This document shows, in pieces, positions 7,832 to 13,701 of a DNA stretch of 13,802 bases. The stretch lies in the NCBI GenBank assembly GCA_044868295.1, contig JBIOWF010000180.1, forward strand, positions 1 through 13,802. The letters run 5' to 3'. The notes under the pieces were generated by a model. The model was not told where the DNA came from, searched no databases, and saw only the letters and a list, made by a program, of their open reading frames with translations. Within the stretch, counting starts at the first letter, position 1; the number at the start of each line of letters is the position of its first letter. The stretch is from JBIOWF01 sp044868295. GTDB taxonomy: Bacteria > Actinomycetota > Actinomycetes > Streptosporangiales > Streptosporangiaceae. The position numbers were made by a program, and so were the translations under genes.

Positions 7832-8233
7832 CAGGCGCATCAGCGTCTCGGCCGCTTCGACCGCTGAAACGCCGAGATCGTGGCGGCTGAAGAGGTGCAC
7901 CTGGTCACCGGTGTCGATCTCGAGGAGCTCAGTGTTCAGACCGTACCGGCGGCGGGCGTCCACCCGGATGCGGTCGACGTCGTTCCAGGAGATCCGCTCC
8001 ATGCCCGCGAATCCCGAGATCGCCCTGACACCGCTCGCGTCGACGGCCAGCCGTACCGGAGCGAGAAGGTCCCGGGCGACGAGGACGGCGAAGCCCAGCG
8101 CGGCCATCCCGGCGAGGAAGACCTGCTTGCCGTCCCCGGCGAGCGCCAGCGCCCCGAACGCAGCGGCGGCCAGGGTCTTGATCGCGGTGATCCGCCCCGG
8201 CACGCGCCACTCCCACGCCCCGACATCGTCCAC
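7823..8233 (-). CDS. PH domain-containing membrane protein (bPH_6-like)
   Basis: This 136-residue protein begins at a GTG (8233) and opens with WEWRVPGRI, a common start of small actinobacterial PH proteins of the CFP-6 type. Two hydrophobic stretches at about 19-33 and 39-58 form a membrane hairpin. The remainder is the PH-like beta domain: VRLAVDASGVRAISGFAG, then RISWNDVDRIRVDARRRYG, ELLEIDTGDQVHLFSRHDLG, and a short C-terminal helix (VEAAETLMRL). These proteins are thought to sit on the cytoplasmic face of the membrane; molecular partners are unknown. There is no Shine-Dalgarno sequence, and a -10 box lies 6 nt upstream, so the mRNA is probably leaderless. The DUF3592 gene follows on the same strand. 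Confidence 0.82.
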   Translation of the reverse strand: MDDVGAWEWRVPGRITAIKTLAAAAFGALALAGDGKQVFLAGMAALGFAVLVARDLLAPVRLAVDASGVRAISGFAGMERISWNDVDRIRVDARRRYGLNTELLEIDTGDQVHLFSRHDLGVSAVEAAETLMRLRP

Positions 8234-8239
8234 CGTGGA

Positions 8240-8245
8240 ATCGTA
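8240..8245 (-). promoter_or_regulatory. -10 box for a leaderless transcript
   Basis: On the minus strand TACGAT ends 6 nt before the GTG start at 8233. The predicted transcription start coincides with the start codon. The -35 is not convincing. Confidence 0.42.
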
Positions 8246-8335
8246 TCGGGCGGCTCGGCCGGTCGGACACGGCCAAGGTCTCGAAGCATGCCTTCGAGCG
8301 CCGGACCACCGGTGTGGTCGATAAACGTGCTAAAG

Positions 8336-8377
8336 CGGATATTTGGGGAATAGGAACTCCATATCCGGCGTCAGCGT
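8336..8377 (+). promoter_or_regulatory. ECF-sigma-like promoter candidate with flanking inverted repeat
   Basis: GGAAC (8353-8357) is followed after 17 bp by CGT (8375-8377), and an overlapping GGAAT (8347-8351) is followed after 18 bp by GTC (8370-8372). Both resemble ECF sigma-factor promoters (the SigR type is GGAAT-N18-GTT). An inverted repeat CGGATAT (8336-8342) and ATATCCG (8361-8367) brackets the -35 region and could be an operator. The predicted start near 8385 gives a 40-nt leader before the small gene at 8426. Short motifs like these can arise by chance. Confidence 0.3.
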
Positions 8378-8425
8378 GCACCTCGTATGGCGGCGCCCTC
8401 GCATGGCGCCGCGCGGGGAGGACCG

Positions 8426-8575
8426 ATGGGCAGGCAGATCGCCGAGGGATACCGCCCTCCGTCGCTGGCCGAACTCGAAGCACGGGTACGCGAGCTTGAG
8501 ACGCAGGTCGCCCGCCTCACCAAGATCGTGGCCCAGCTCACAGGCGAGACGGCGAACCGGCCCGATCCTGAGTGA
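8426..8575 (+). CDS. Small coiled-coil protein, 49 residues, unknown function
   Basis: The ATG at 8426 is preceded by a strong ribosome-binding site (GGGGAGGA, 8415-8422; core GGAGG ends 4 nt upstream), which makes it better than the in-frame ATG at 8387. The N-terminus MGRQIAEGYRPPSLAEL is followed by a regular heptad pattern, ELEARVRELETQVARL then TKIVAQL, with Leu or Val at the a and d positions over about four heptads. The tail is short and polar. This predicts a single amphipathic helix forming a dimeric or trimeric coiled coil. I do not recognise a named family. It lies 85 bp upstream of the VOC gene on the same strand, separated by an AT-rich, operator-like patch, so it may be transcribed separately. 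Confidence 0.68.
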   Translation: MGRQIAEGYRPPSLAELEARVRELETQVARLTKIVAQLTGETANRPDPE

Positions 8576-8594
8576 TCGGCGATTGACGCGTTCC

Positions 8595-8612
8595 CAATTT
8601 AATTGAAATTTC
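8595..8612. promoter_or_regulatory. AT-rich palindromes upstream of the VOC-ligase-lyase operon
   Basis: CAATTTAATTG (8595-8605, an odd-centred palindrome) overlaps by one base the perfect 8-bp palindrome GAAATTTC (8605-8612). In DNA of roughly 70 % GC this patch stands out. A TTGACG at 8583-8588 just upstream could serve as a -35. It is a good candidate operator for a dimeric repressor controlling the operon at 8661; the regulator is not identified. Confidence 0.4.
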
Positions 8613-8648
8613 TACGGTTTGGCTCTCCCTCCAGGCCGGCGACCGGCG

Positions 8649-8654
8649 TAGCTT
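8649..8654 (+). promoter_or_regulatory. -10 box for a leaderless operon transcript
   Basis: TAGCTT ends 6 nt before the ATG at 8661, which has no Shine-Dalgarno sequence. The transcription start would fall on the start codon. TTGGCT at 8619-8624 is too far away (24 bp) to be a regular -35. Confidence 0.35.
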
Positions 8655-8660
8655 CGAAAC

Positions 8661-9254
8661 ATGGCTGCGACCCCTGACACAGTGCACTGGCGCGGAGTGC
8701 ACCATCTGGCACTCGTCACCGCGGACATGGACGCGACCGTGCGCTTCTGGCACGGCGTCCTCGACGCGCGTCTGGTGACCACGCTGGCGACCCCCGCGTT
8801 CCGCCATTACTTCTTCGAGGTGGCGCCCGGCAACACGATCGCCTTCTTCGAGTACACCGGCCAGGAGCTCGACAGCTTCGCGAAGCCGGCGGGGGTGCCG
8901 TACGAGAAGGCCTCGCAGTTCGACCACCTGTCGCTGCACCTCGCCGACGAGGAGGGCCTCCTGCGCCTCCGGGACCGGCTCAAGGACCACGACTGCGAGG
9001 TGACCGACGTCATCGACCACGGCTTCCTGCGGTCGATCTACTTCAGCGACCCGAACGGGATCGCGATGGAGGCGTCGTGGTGGACGACCGATCCCACCGG
9101 ACGTCCCGTCGACCACGCCGACGAGCGCCTCTTCGCCGACCCCGATCCGGTGCCCGCCGTGCGGGAGCTCCGGGAGACCGGCCGGCTCGACCACACGGTG
9201 CGGACCCAGCTCGTCGACGCGATCATCGAGGACATCAAACGGTCCGCGGGCTGA
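8661..9254 (+). CDS. VOC superfamily metalloprotein (glyoxalase/extradiol dioxygenase-like)
   Basis: The 197-residue protein consists of one paired beta-alpha-beta-beta-beta VOC fold. The first half runs GVHHLALVTADMDATVRFWHGVL to IAFFEY; the second runs FDHLSLHLADEEGLLRLRDRL to YFSDPNGIAMEASWW. Candidate metal ligands are His15 (or His14), Glu64, His89 and Glu137, so a divalent-metal site looks intact. The family covers glyoxalase I, extradiol dioxygenases, methylmalonyl-CoA epimerase and resistance proteins; sequence alone does not settle which. About 55 residues follow the fold, mostly charged and helical. Its TGA is immediately followed by the ATG of the acyl-CoA ligase, so the two are translationally coupled. 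The context suggests a catabolic step that supplies or remodels the ligase substrate. The start is leaderless. Confidence 0.85.
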   Translation: MAATPDTVHWRGVHHLALVTADMDATVRFWHGVLDARLVTTLATPAFRHYFFEVAPGNTIAFFEYTGQELDSFAKPAGVPYEKASQFDHLSLHLADEEGLLRLRDRLKDHDCEVTDVIDHGFLRSIYFSDPNGIAMEASWWTTDPTGRPVDHADERLFADPDPVPAVRELRETGRLDHTVRTQLVDAIIEDIKRSAG

Positions 9255-10817
9255 ATGGACCGCACCATCCCCGAACTGCTGTCCCTGGCGGCCGACCGGG
9301 ATCCCCATGGGATCTGGCTGCGCACGGACGGCGGGACGCTCACCTTCGAGGGCGCCGCCGCCAGGGTCGCCCGGACGGCCGCGGCCCTGCGCGCGGAGGG
9401 CGTGCGGCACGGTGACCTCGTCGTGCTCACGGCCGCCGGCACCCCGCCGTACCTGGTCTGCTGGCTCGCGCTGGCGTCGATCGGCGCGGTCTCGGTCTGC
9501 GTGAATCCGCGGAGCACCCCGGCGGAGCTGGCCGGGCTGCTCCGCCAGACCTCCCCGAAAGCGATCATCTCGGCTCCGGCCACGATGCCGGACACCCGCC
9601 CGACCTCAGACTCGGCGACAGATTCCCGCTCAGACCAGGGCGCCGGCCAGGGCGGGAGCGCGCGCACGCTCGATCCCGGCGCGCTGGCCGGCGACTGGAC
9701 GCGACCCTGTTCCGACCGCCTCGTCAGCTCGGTACGCCCGGGGGATCTGGCGACGCTGATCCCGACCTCGGGCACGACCGGCCGGTCCAAGCTGGTCATG
9801 CAGACACACGGCGCGTACGCGATGGCGGGTGAGGGCTTCCCGCACTGGATGGGCCTGACCCGCGACGACCGGCTGATGACGTCGCTGCCCCTGTTCCACA
9901 TCAACGCCCCGGCGTACTCGGTGATGGGCTCGATCGCCTCCGGGGCGGGTCTGATCCTCCTGGAGAGGTTCTCCGCCTCCGGGTTCCTCGACGCGGCCCG
10001 GCGGCACGGCGCCACCGAGTTCAACGCCATCGGCGCCATGCTGGAGATCCTCATGCGGCAGCCGGAACGGCCCGGCGACGCCGACACCCCCTTGCGGCTG
10101 TGCTACACGGGCCCCGCACCGGCGAAGGAACGGCAACTGGAGATCGAGCGGCGTTTCGGCCTGCGCGTCGTGGTCGGATACGCGATGTCGGAGACTCCGT
10201 ACGGGCTCATCTGGCCCAAGGACGCCCGGCCGTACGGGACGCTGGGAAGGCTGCGGCAGCACCCGCGGCTGGGCGTCGTCAACGAGGCCCGCGTGGTCGA
10301 CGACGACGGGAACGACGCGCGGACCGGCGAACTGCTGCTGCGCAACCCCGCGGTGACGCCCGGCTACTGGGGCATGCCCGCGGAGACCGCCGAAGTGCTC
10401 AGAGACGGGTGGCTGCGAACGGGCGACCTGGTGTCCGTCGACGAGAACGGGATCTACACGTTCATCGCGCGCAAGAAGGAGGTCCTGCGCCGCCGGGGGG
10501 AGAACCTGTCACCGCTCGAGGTCGAGGAAGTCCTGGAAAGCCATCCCGGCGTCCTGGAGGCCGCCGTCGTGGGAGTGCCGTCGGAGCTGTCGGAGGAGGA
10601 GGTGAAGGCATTCGTCGTGCTCGCGCCCGGACGCGAACCGGACTTCGAGCACCTGCGCCGGTGGGTCGCGGAGCGGCTGGCCCCCTTCAAGGTGCCCCGG
10701 TTCTGGCAGGCGCTCGACGCGCTCCCCCGGACCCCGACCTCGCGGGTCGCCAAGCACCTGCTCCCTCCCGGTCACCCGCCGGAGGAGCACGACGCGGCCC
10801 CGGACGACACACGTTGA
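9255..10817 (+). CDS. ATP-dependent acyl-CoA ligase (AMP-forming, ANL superfamily)
   Basis: The 520-residue product carries the motifs of class I adenylate-forming enzymes: P-loop TSGTTGRSK (171-179), the SETPYG adenine/Mg motif (A5) with Glu313, GWLRTGDL (385-392), the hinge region DENGIYTFIARKKEVLRRRG, and a C-terminal lysine in TSRVAK (Lys500) expected to catalyse adenylation. The enzyme activates a carboxylic acid to acyl-AMP and then to the CoA thioester. YAMSE replaces the more usual YGMTE. By eye it is closest to the CaiC/medium-chain group, but the substrate is not predictable. A hydrophilic, low-complexity stretch (about 115-150, rich in Ser, Asp and Gly) precedes the P-loop. The ATG abuts the TGA of the VOC gene. 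The last codons lie inside the first copy of a 61-bp repeat unit. Confidence 0.92.
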   Translation: MDRTIPELLSLAADRDPHGIWLRTDGGTLTFEGAAARVARTAAALRAEGVRHGDLVVLTAAGTPPYLVCWLALASIGAVSVCVNPRSTPAELAGLLRQTSPKAIISAPATMPDTRPTSDSATDSRSDQGAGQGGSARTLDPGALAGDWTRPCSDRLVSSVRPGDLATLIPTSGTTGRSKLVMQTHGAYAMAGEGFPHWMGLTRDDRLMTSLPLFHINAPAYSVMGSIASGAGLILLERFSASGFLDAARRHGATEFNAIGAMLEILMRQPERPGDADTPLRLCYTGPAPAKERQLEIERRFGLRVVVGYAMSETPYGLIWPKDARPYGTLGRLRQHPRLGVVNEARVVDDDGNDARTGELLLRNPAVTPGYWGMPAETAEVLRDGWLRTGDLVSVDENGIYTFIARKKEVLRRRGENLSPLEVEEVLESHPGVLEAAVVGVPSELSEEEVKAFVVLAPGREPDFEHLRRWVAERLAPFKVPRFWQALDALPRTPTSRVAKHLLPPGHPPEEHDAAPDDTR

Positions 10818-10945
10818 CGGCACGGGGCCGACGCTCGGCATCGGAGTCCGGCACCACCCGGCCCCGCACCCTCGTCAAAGGCACGCGGCCGACGCTCGGC
10901 GTCGAAGCGCGGCGCGACTCGGCCGCGGATCACCAACGTTGAAGG
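10791..10945. repeat. Tandem repeat of about 61 bp between ligase and lyase genes
   Basis: Two block types alternate. Block 1 occurs three times: 10791-10820, 10855-10881 (3 bp shorter) and 10916-10945. Copies one and three agree at 23 of 30 positions and share ACGTTGA. Block 2 occurs twice: 10819-10863 and 10880-10924, offset 61 bp, with about 37 of 45 matches and core GGCCGACGCTCGGC. The first copy of block 1 contains the ligase stop codon. The third contains GAAGGA (10941-10946), the ribosome-binding site of the lyase. The array therefore fills the whole 135-bp spacer and enters the ligase coding end. Confidence 0.8.
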
Positions 10946-10952
10946 ATCTGTC

Positions 10953-11738
10953 ATGACACGCGAATATCCCACCTCGATCGGCCACGCCGACGCCGACTCC
11001 ATCCGGTTGATGGGTGACGACGTCACCGACCTCATGGGCTCGGTGAGCTTCGGCGAGCTCGCCTTCCGGCTGGTGGCGACGCGCCGCCCGACCGGGGGCG
11101 AGCTCCGGATGTTCGAGGCGGTGCTGGTCGCGCTGGCCGACCACGGGCTGACTCCATCGGCGATCGCGACCCGGCTCACCTTGACCGGGGCGCCGGAGTC
11201 GCTCCAGGGGGCGCTGGCGGCGGGGCTGCTCGGCGGCGGGTCACGCTTCCTGGGAGTGACCGAGAACTGCGGCCGGTTCCTGGCGGAGGCGCTGGCGTCC
11301 GGCGACGTTCCCATGGACGACGACGGCCCCGCATGGGACGCCCTCGCGCGCGAAGCCGTACGGTCGGCGCGTCAGGCGGGGACGCCGGTGCCCGGGATCG
11401 GCCATCCGTTGCACAAGAAGGGCGACCCGCGCACGCCCGTGATCTTCCGCATCGCCCGCGAGGAGGGCCTGTTCGGCCCGCACCTGCGGCTGTTCGAGGC
11501 GGTGGGCCGGGTCCATCCGGAGATCCTCGGCCGGACGCTGCCGCTCAACGGCGCGGGAGCGTGCGGGGCGGCGCTGGCCGATCTCGGCTTCCCGGTGGAG
11601 GTGCTGCGCGGTTTCGCGCTCCTGGCCCGTACGGCCGGCCTGCTGGGCCATCTGGCGGAGGAACTGCGCCGCCCGGTGGGAATGGCCATATATCAGGATG
11701 TCGAACGGGCAGCGCGGTACTCAGATCCGGATACCTGA
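10953..11738 (+). CDS. Citryl-CoA lyase-like protein (citrate synthase superfamily)
   Basis: The ATG at 10953 has GAAGGA 6 nt upstream. The 261 residues are shorter than a citrate synthase (about 370-430) and match the size of stand-alone citryl-CoA lyase-like proteins related to the C-terminal domain of ATP-citrate lyase. The start TSIGHADADSIRLMGDDVTDLMG is typical of that group. The key active-site segment is GIGHPLHKKGDPR (148-160), with His151; citrate synthases have GHR where this has GHP. A Gly-rich NGAGACGAALADLGFP stretch and the C-terminal LLGHLAEELRRPVG follow. Expected chemistry is retro-Claisen cleavage of a citrate-like (3-hydroxy-3-carboxyacyl) CoA to acetyl-CoA and an oxoacid. 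With the upstream ligase it would form an activate-and-cleave pair. The true substrate is unknown. Confidence 0.85.
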   Translation: MTREYPTSIGHADADSIRLMGDDVTDLMGSVSFGELAFRLVATRRPTGGELRMFEAVLVALADHGLTPSAIATRLTLTGAPESLQGALAAGLLGGGSRFLGVTENCGRFLAEALASGDVPMDDDGPAWDALAREAVRSARQAGTPVPGIGHPLHKKGDPRTPVIFRIAREEGLFGPHLRLFEAVGRVHPEILGRTLPLNGAGACGAALADLGFPVEVLRGFALLARTAGLLGHLAEELRRPVGMAIYQDVERAARYSDPDT

Positions 11739-11770
11739 GGAGGAGCGCCGCGATGCCCGTTCACGCGGGG

Positions 11771-11914
11771 TCAGCGAGGGGGGCGGTCCCGCCCGGTGGA
11801 CGCCGCCATCACGGCGAGGACGGCCAGCACGATGACCGATATGAGCGGCAACGCCAGCAGGGCGAGTCCCACGACCACCACCAGGGAGAGAATCACACCC
11901 AGCAGTTCCAACAC
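11771..11914 (-). CDS. Small hydrophobic membrane protein, 47 residues
   Basis: GTG at 11914 is preceded by GGAGGA (11927-11922) with 7-nt spacing, a good ribosome-binding site. The peptide begins VLELLGVILSLVVVVG and is almost wholly hydrophobic to about residue 38 (ending VLAVLAVMAAS), followed by the charged tail TGRDRPPR. This predicts a single long membrane helix, or a helical hairpin broken at Pro23, with the basic tail inside the cell. Third codon positions are mostly G or C. It starts 69 bp after the stop of the Ppx-like gene on the same strand, so the two may be co-transcribed. No family is recognised. The opposite strand is also open here, but it encodes a His/Gln-rich peptide as expected for an antisense of hydrophobic codons. 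Confidence 0.62.
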   Translation of the reverse strand: MLELLGVILSLVVVVGLALLALPLISVIVLAVLAVMAASTGRDRPPR

Positions 11915-11983
11915 GCCGACATCCTCCAGAGTTCGCCCCAGCAATCAGACGTGCCCGGTAGGACGCGGCCCACGCCTTCCCGG

Positions 11984-12937
11984 TCAGAGCCCGGGACGCT
12001 CGTTGACCTCGCCGGGCATCGTGTCGAGACGGCGCAGGATGACGCCCTCACGCAGCGCCCACGGGCAGATCTCGAGCACGGGCAGCTCCAGCAGGTCCAT
12101 CGTGGCGTCGGCGACGACCGCGCCCGCCAGCAGCTGAGGCGCCCTGCCCTCCGACACTCCGGACAGCTGGGCGCGCTCGGCCGACGACATCGTCGCCAGC
12201 CGGCCCGTCCAGTCCGTGAGGTCGTCGTGCTTGAGCACCCGCTTGACGTAGGCGCCTTCCGCCGACGGGGCCGCCCCCGCGATCCTGGCGAGTTGCTTGA
12301 ACGTCTTCGACGTGGCGACCACGTGGTCCGCCTGGCCGTACCGGACGACGTCCCGGACGACGCGGCCGATCTCCGCGCGGACGTGGCGCCGCAGCTGCCG
12401 CACCTCGTCGGCGGACGGCGGGTCGGCGGTGAACCAGTCGCGGGTGAGCCGGCCGGCGCCGAGCGGCAGCGAGATCGCGACGTCCGGTTCCTCGTCGATG
12501 CCCGCGGCGATCTCCAGCGATCCGCCGCCGATGTCCAGGACCAGCAGGCGGCCTGACGACCAGCCGAACCATCGGCGGACGGCGAGGAACGTCAGGCGCG
12601 CCTCGTCCGCCCCGGTGAGCACCTGGATGTCCACCCTGGTGTCGGCCTTGATCTGGGCCAGCACCTCGTCACCGTTGACGGCGTCCCGGACCGCGGACGT
12701 GGCGAAGGCCATCAGGTCCTCCACCCCTTTGTCCTCGGCGATGCCCACCGCCTGCTCGACGAATTGGCGCAACCGCCCGGCGCCCTTGTCGGAGAGCCGG
12801 TTGCCGTCCTCGAGGTGCTCGGCCAGGCGCAGCTCCTCCTTGTGTGAGTACGCGGGAAGGGGCCGAGCACCCCGGTGAGCGTCCATCACAAGCAGGTGGA
12901 TCGTGTTGGAACCGATGTCGAGCACTCCGAGTCGCAT
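11984..12937 (-). CDS. ppx1: Ppx/GppA-family phosphatase (exopolyphosphatase-like, Ppx1 type)
   Basis: The start at 12937 gives MRLGVLDIGSNTIHLLV, the phosphate-1 motif at the very N-terminus; an upstream in-frame extension to 12982 has no family support. The product is 317 residues, the short form without the extra C-terminal domains of E. coli Ppx/GppA. Conserved segments include MAFATSAVRDAVN, RLTFLAVRRWFGWSSGR, LVLDIGGGSLEIA (phosphate-2 motif), LPLGAGRLTRDWF, VATSKTFKQLARI and EICPWALREGVILRRLD. From memory these match M. tuberculosis Ppx1 (Rv0496) nearly segment by segment. Members hydrolyse short-chain polyphosphate and/or pppGpp and so influence the stringent response; activity differs between paralogues. 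A -10 box ends 7 nt upstream, suggesting leaderless transcription. The small membrane protein follows it. Confidence 0.93.
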   Translation of the reverse strand: MRLGVLDIGSNTIHLLVMDAHRGARPLPAYSHKEELRLAEHLEDGNRLSDKGAGRLRQFVEQAVGIAEDKGVEDLMAFATSAVRDAVNGDEVLAQIKADTRVDIQVLTGADEARLTFLAVRRWFGWSSGRLLVLDIGGGSLEIAAGIDEEPDVAISLPLGAGRLTRDWFTADPPSADEVRQLRRHVRAEIGRVVRDVVRYGQADHVVATSKTFKQLARIAGAAPSAEGAYVKRVLKHDDLTDWTGRLATMSSAERAQLSGVSEGRAPQLLAGAVVADATMDLLELPVLEICPWALREGVILRRLDTMPGEVNERPGL

Positions 12938-12944
12938 GATGCGA

Positions 12945-12950
12945 ACGGTA
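12945..12950 (-). promoter_or_regulatory. -10 box for a leaderless ppx transcript
   Basis: On the minus strand TACCGT ends 7 nt before the ATG at 12937. No Shine-Dalgarno sequence is present. I see no good -35. Confidence 0.38.
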
Positions 12951-13205
12951 CAGGTTGCCTTCCGCACGCGATCGTTCAACATCCGGCCATTCGCCGGTCA
13001 TGAGGTGGTGCGGCGATCAGGACGCTGCCGTCCTCGCCGATCGATTCTCAGGGATGCGCTCGGCGCGGGACGGATAGCATCTCGCTGCTGCTGTTCGCCA
13101 GCGTCGAGTTCTACGAGCGCGTGCACTGAGCCGACGGGCGTTCCCGCTCGATCGGGTGGAAGACCGGCCCGATCAGGGTGCGCCGATTCGCCGCCGCCCG
13201 CGACT
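12951..13205. other. Spacer with an imperfect hairpin; possible decayed sequence
   Basis: No convincing gene lies here. A hairpin is formed by 13011-13024 (CGGCGATCAGGACG, with a 3-nt bulge) and 13029-13039 (CGTCCTCGCCG) around the loop CTGC. It could be a terminator for the minus-strand LysR remnant or merely a structure. Short peptides such as SLLLFASVEFYERVH (plus, ending with TGA at 13126-13128) and RTLIGPVFHPIERE (minus, about 13140-13190) look protein-like but are too short to assign. They may be remnants of deleted genes. Confidence 0.35.
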
Positions 13206-13631
13206 TCACACTCGGTCAGGACCCCGCCGGGACCGGTCGCCGAGCAGCGCGGCCTGGCCGCGCAGCCAGTCCAGGAGCACCCCGATCCGGTCGTCCTGGT
13301 CGGGCGGCCGGACGCTGAGCAGGAAGTAGCCGGTGCCGTCGGGGACGAAGCCGAACGGCGCGACGAGTTGCCCCTCTCCTGCACACCCGCACCAGACCGC
13401 AGGCGTGGCCGGAGCCGCCGCCAGCTGTTGACCGGCCGCCGTGGGACGCATCGACCGGGCGCGGCGCTCGAACAGGGGCGTCCCGAGTGCCCGTTCGAGG
13501 TTGAGGATCTGCCTGCTGACGGCGCCATGTGTGAGATGCAACTCCTGGGCGGCACGGGTGACGCTCATGTGCCGCACCGTGGCCTCGAACGGCAGCAGCG
13601 TGTTCAAGGGAGGCAGATCAGGCCAGCGCAT
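13206..13631 (-). pseudogene. LysR-family regulator with effector domain deleted (GcvA-like)
   Basis: The ATG at 13631 gives MRWPDLPPLNTLLPFEA, the usual start of GcvA-type LysR proteins; an ATG at 13667 would add 12 atypical residues. Residues 8-70 are a complete winged HTH: TRAAQELHLTHGAVSRQILN then LERALGTPLFERR and RPTAAG. After LAAA (residue 73) the linker helix and nearly the whole effector domain are missing. From about residue 85 the text is GQLVAPFGFVPDGTGYFLL and then DWLRGQA, which is the C-terminal end of a LysR protein. At 141 residues it is less than half the usual 290-310. The frame is open across the junction (about 13379-13415). It is either a pseudogene or a small DNA-binding protein without ligand sensing. 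It is divergent from the sugar kinase gene. Confidence 0.8.
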
Positions 13632-13633
13632 GA

Positions 13634-13659
13634 GTGAGATTTTCTCACAGGTAATGTGA
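13634..13659. promoter_or_regulatory. Two overlapping palindromes in the LysR leader
   Basis: GTGAGA-TTT-TCTCAC (13634-13648) overlaps TCAC-N7-GTGA (13645-13659). Both lie immediately upstream of the LysR ATG in an AT-rich patch. Dyads of this type are typical of LysR autoregulatory sites, which would control both divergent genes. Confidence 0.45.
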
Positions 13660-13701
13660 ATAAACATCGCTTTTCATGCGCCTTTGGATCAGACATGGTT
13701 G

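Noticed and set aside
7573..7890. Plus-strand frame through the repeat region encoding a repeated GPSASV motif
   Set aside because: Its start lies inside the DUF3592 gene on the opposite strand, with no ribosome-binding site, and no family is recognisable; the peptide repetition follows from the DNA repeat.
11333..12556. 407-codon plus-strand frame opposite the Ppx gene
   Set aside because: It overlaps the lyase and the strongly conserved phosphatase out of frame or antisense and is rich in Arg, Gly and Gln without motifs.
6524..13631. Defence or mobile island explaining the damaged genes
   Set aside because: No integrase, transposase, toxin pair, nuclease or tRNA-linked repeat is visible, and base composition is uniform with the rest of the window.
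12903..13637. Plus-strand 244-codon frame across the LysR remnant
   Set aside because: It is antisense to a clear HTH domain, Arg/Ser/Pro-rich, and starts inside the phosphatase gene.
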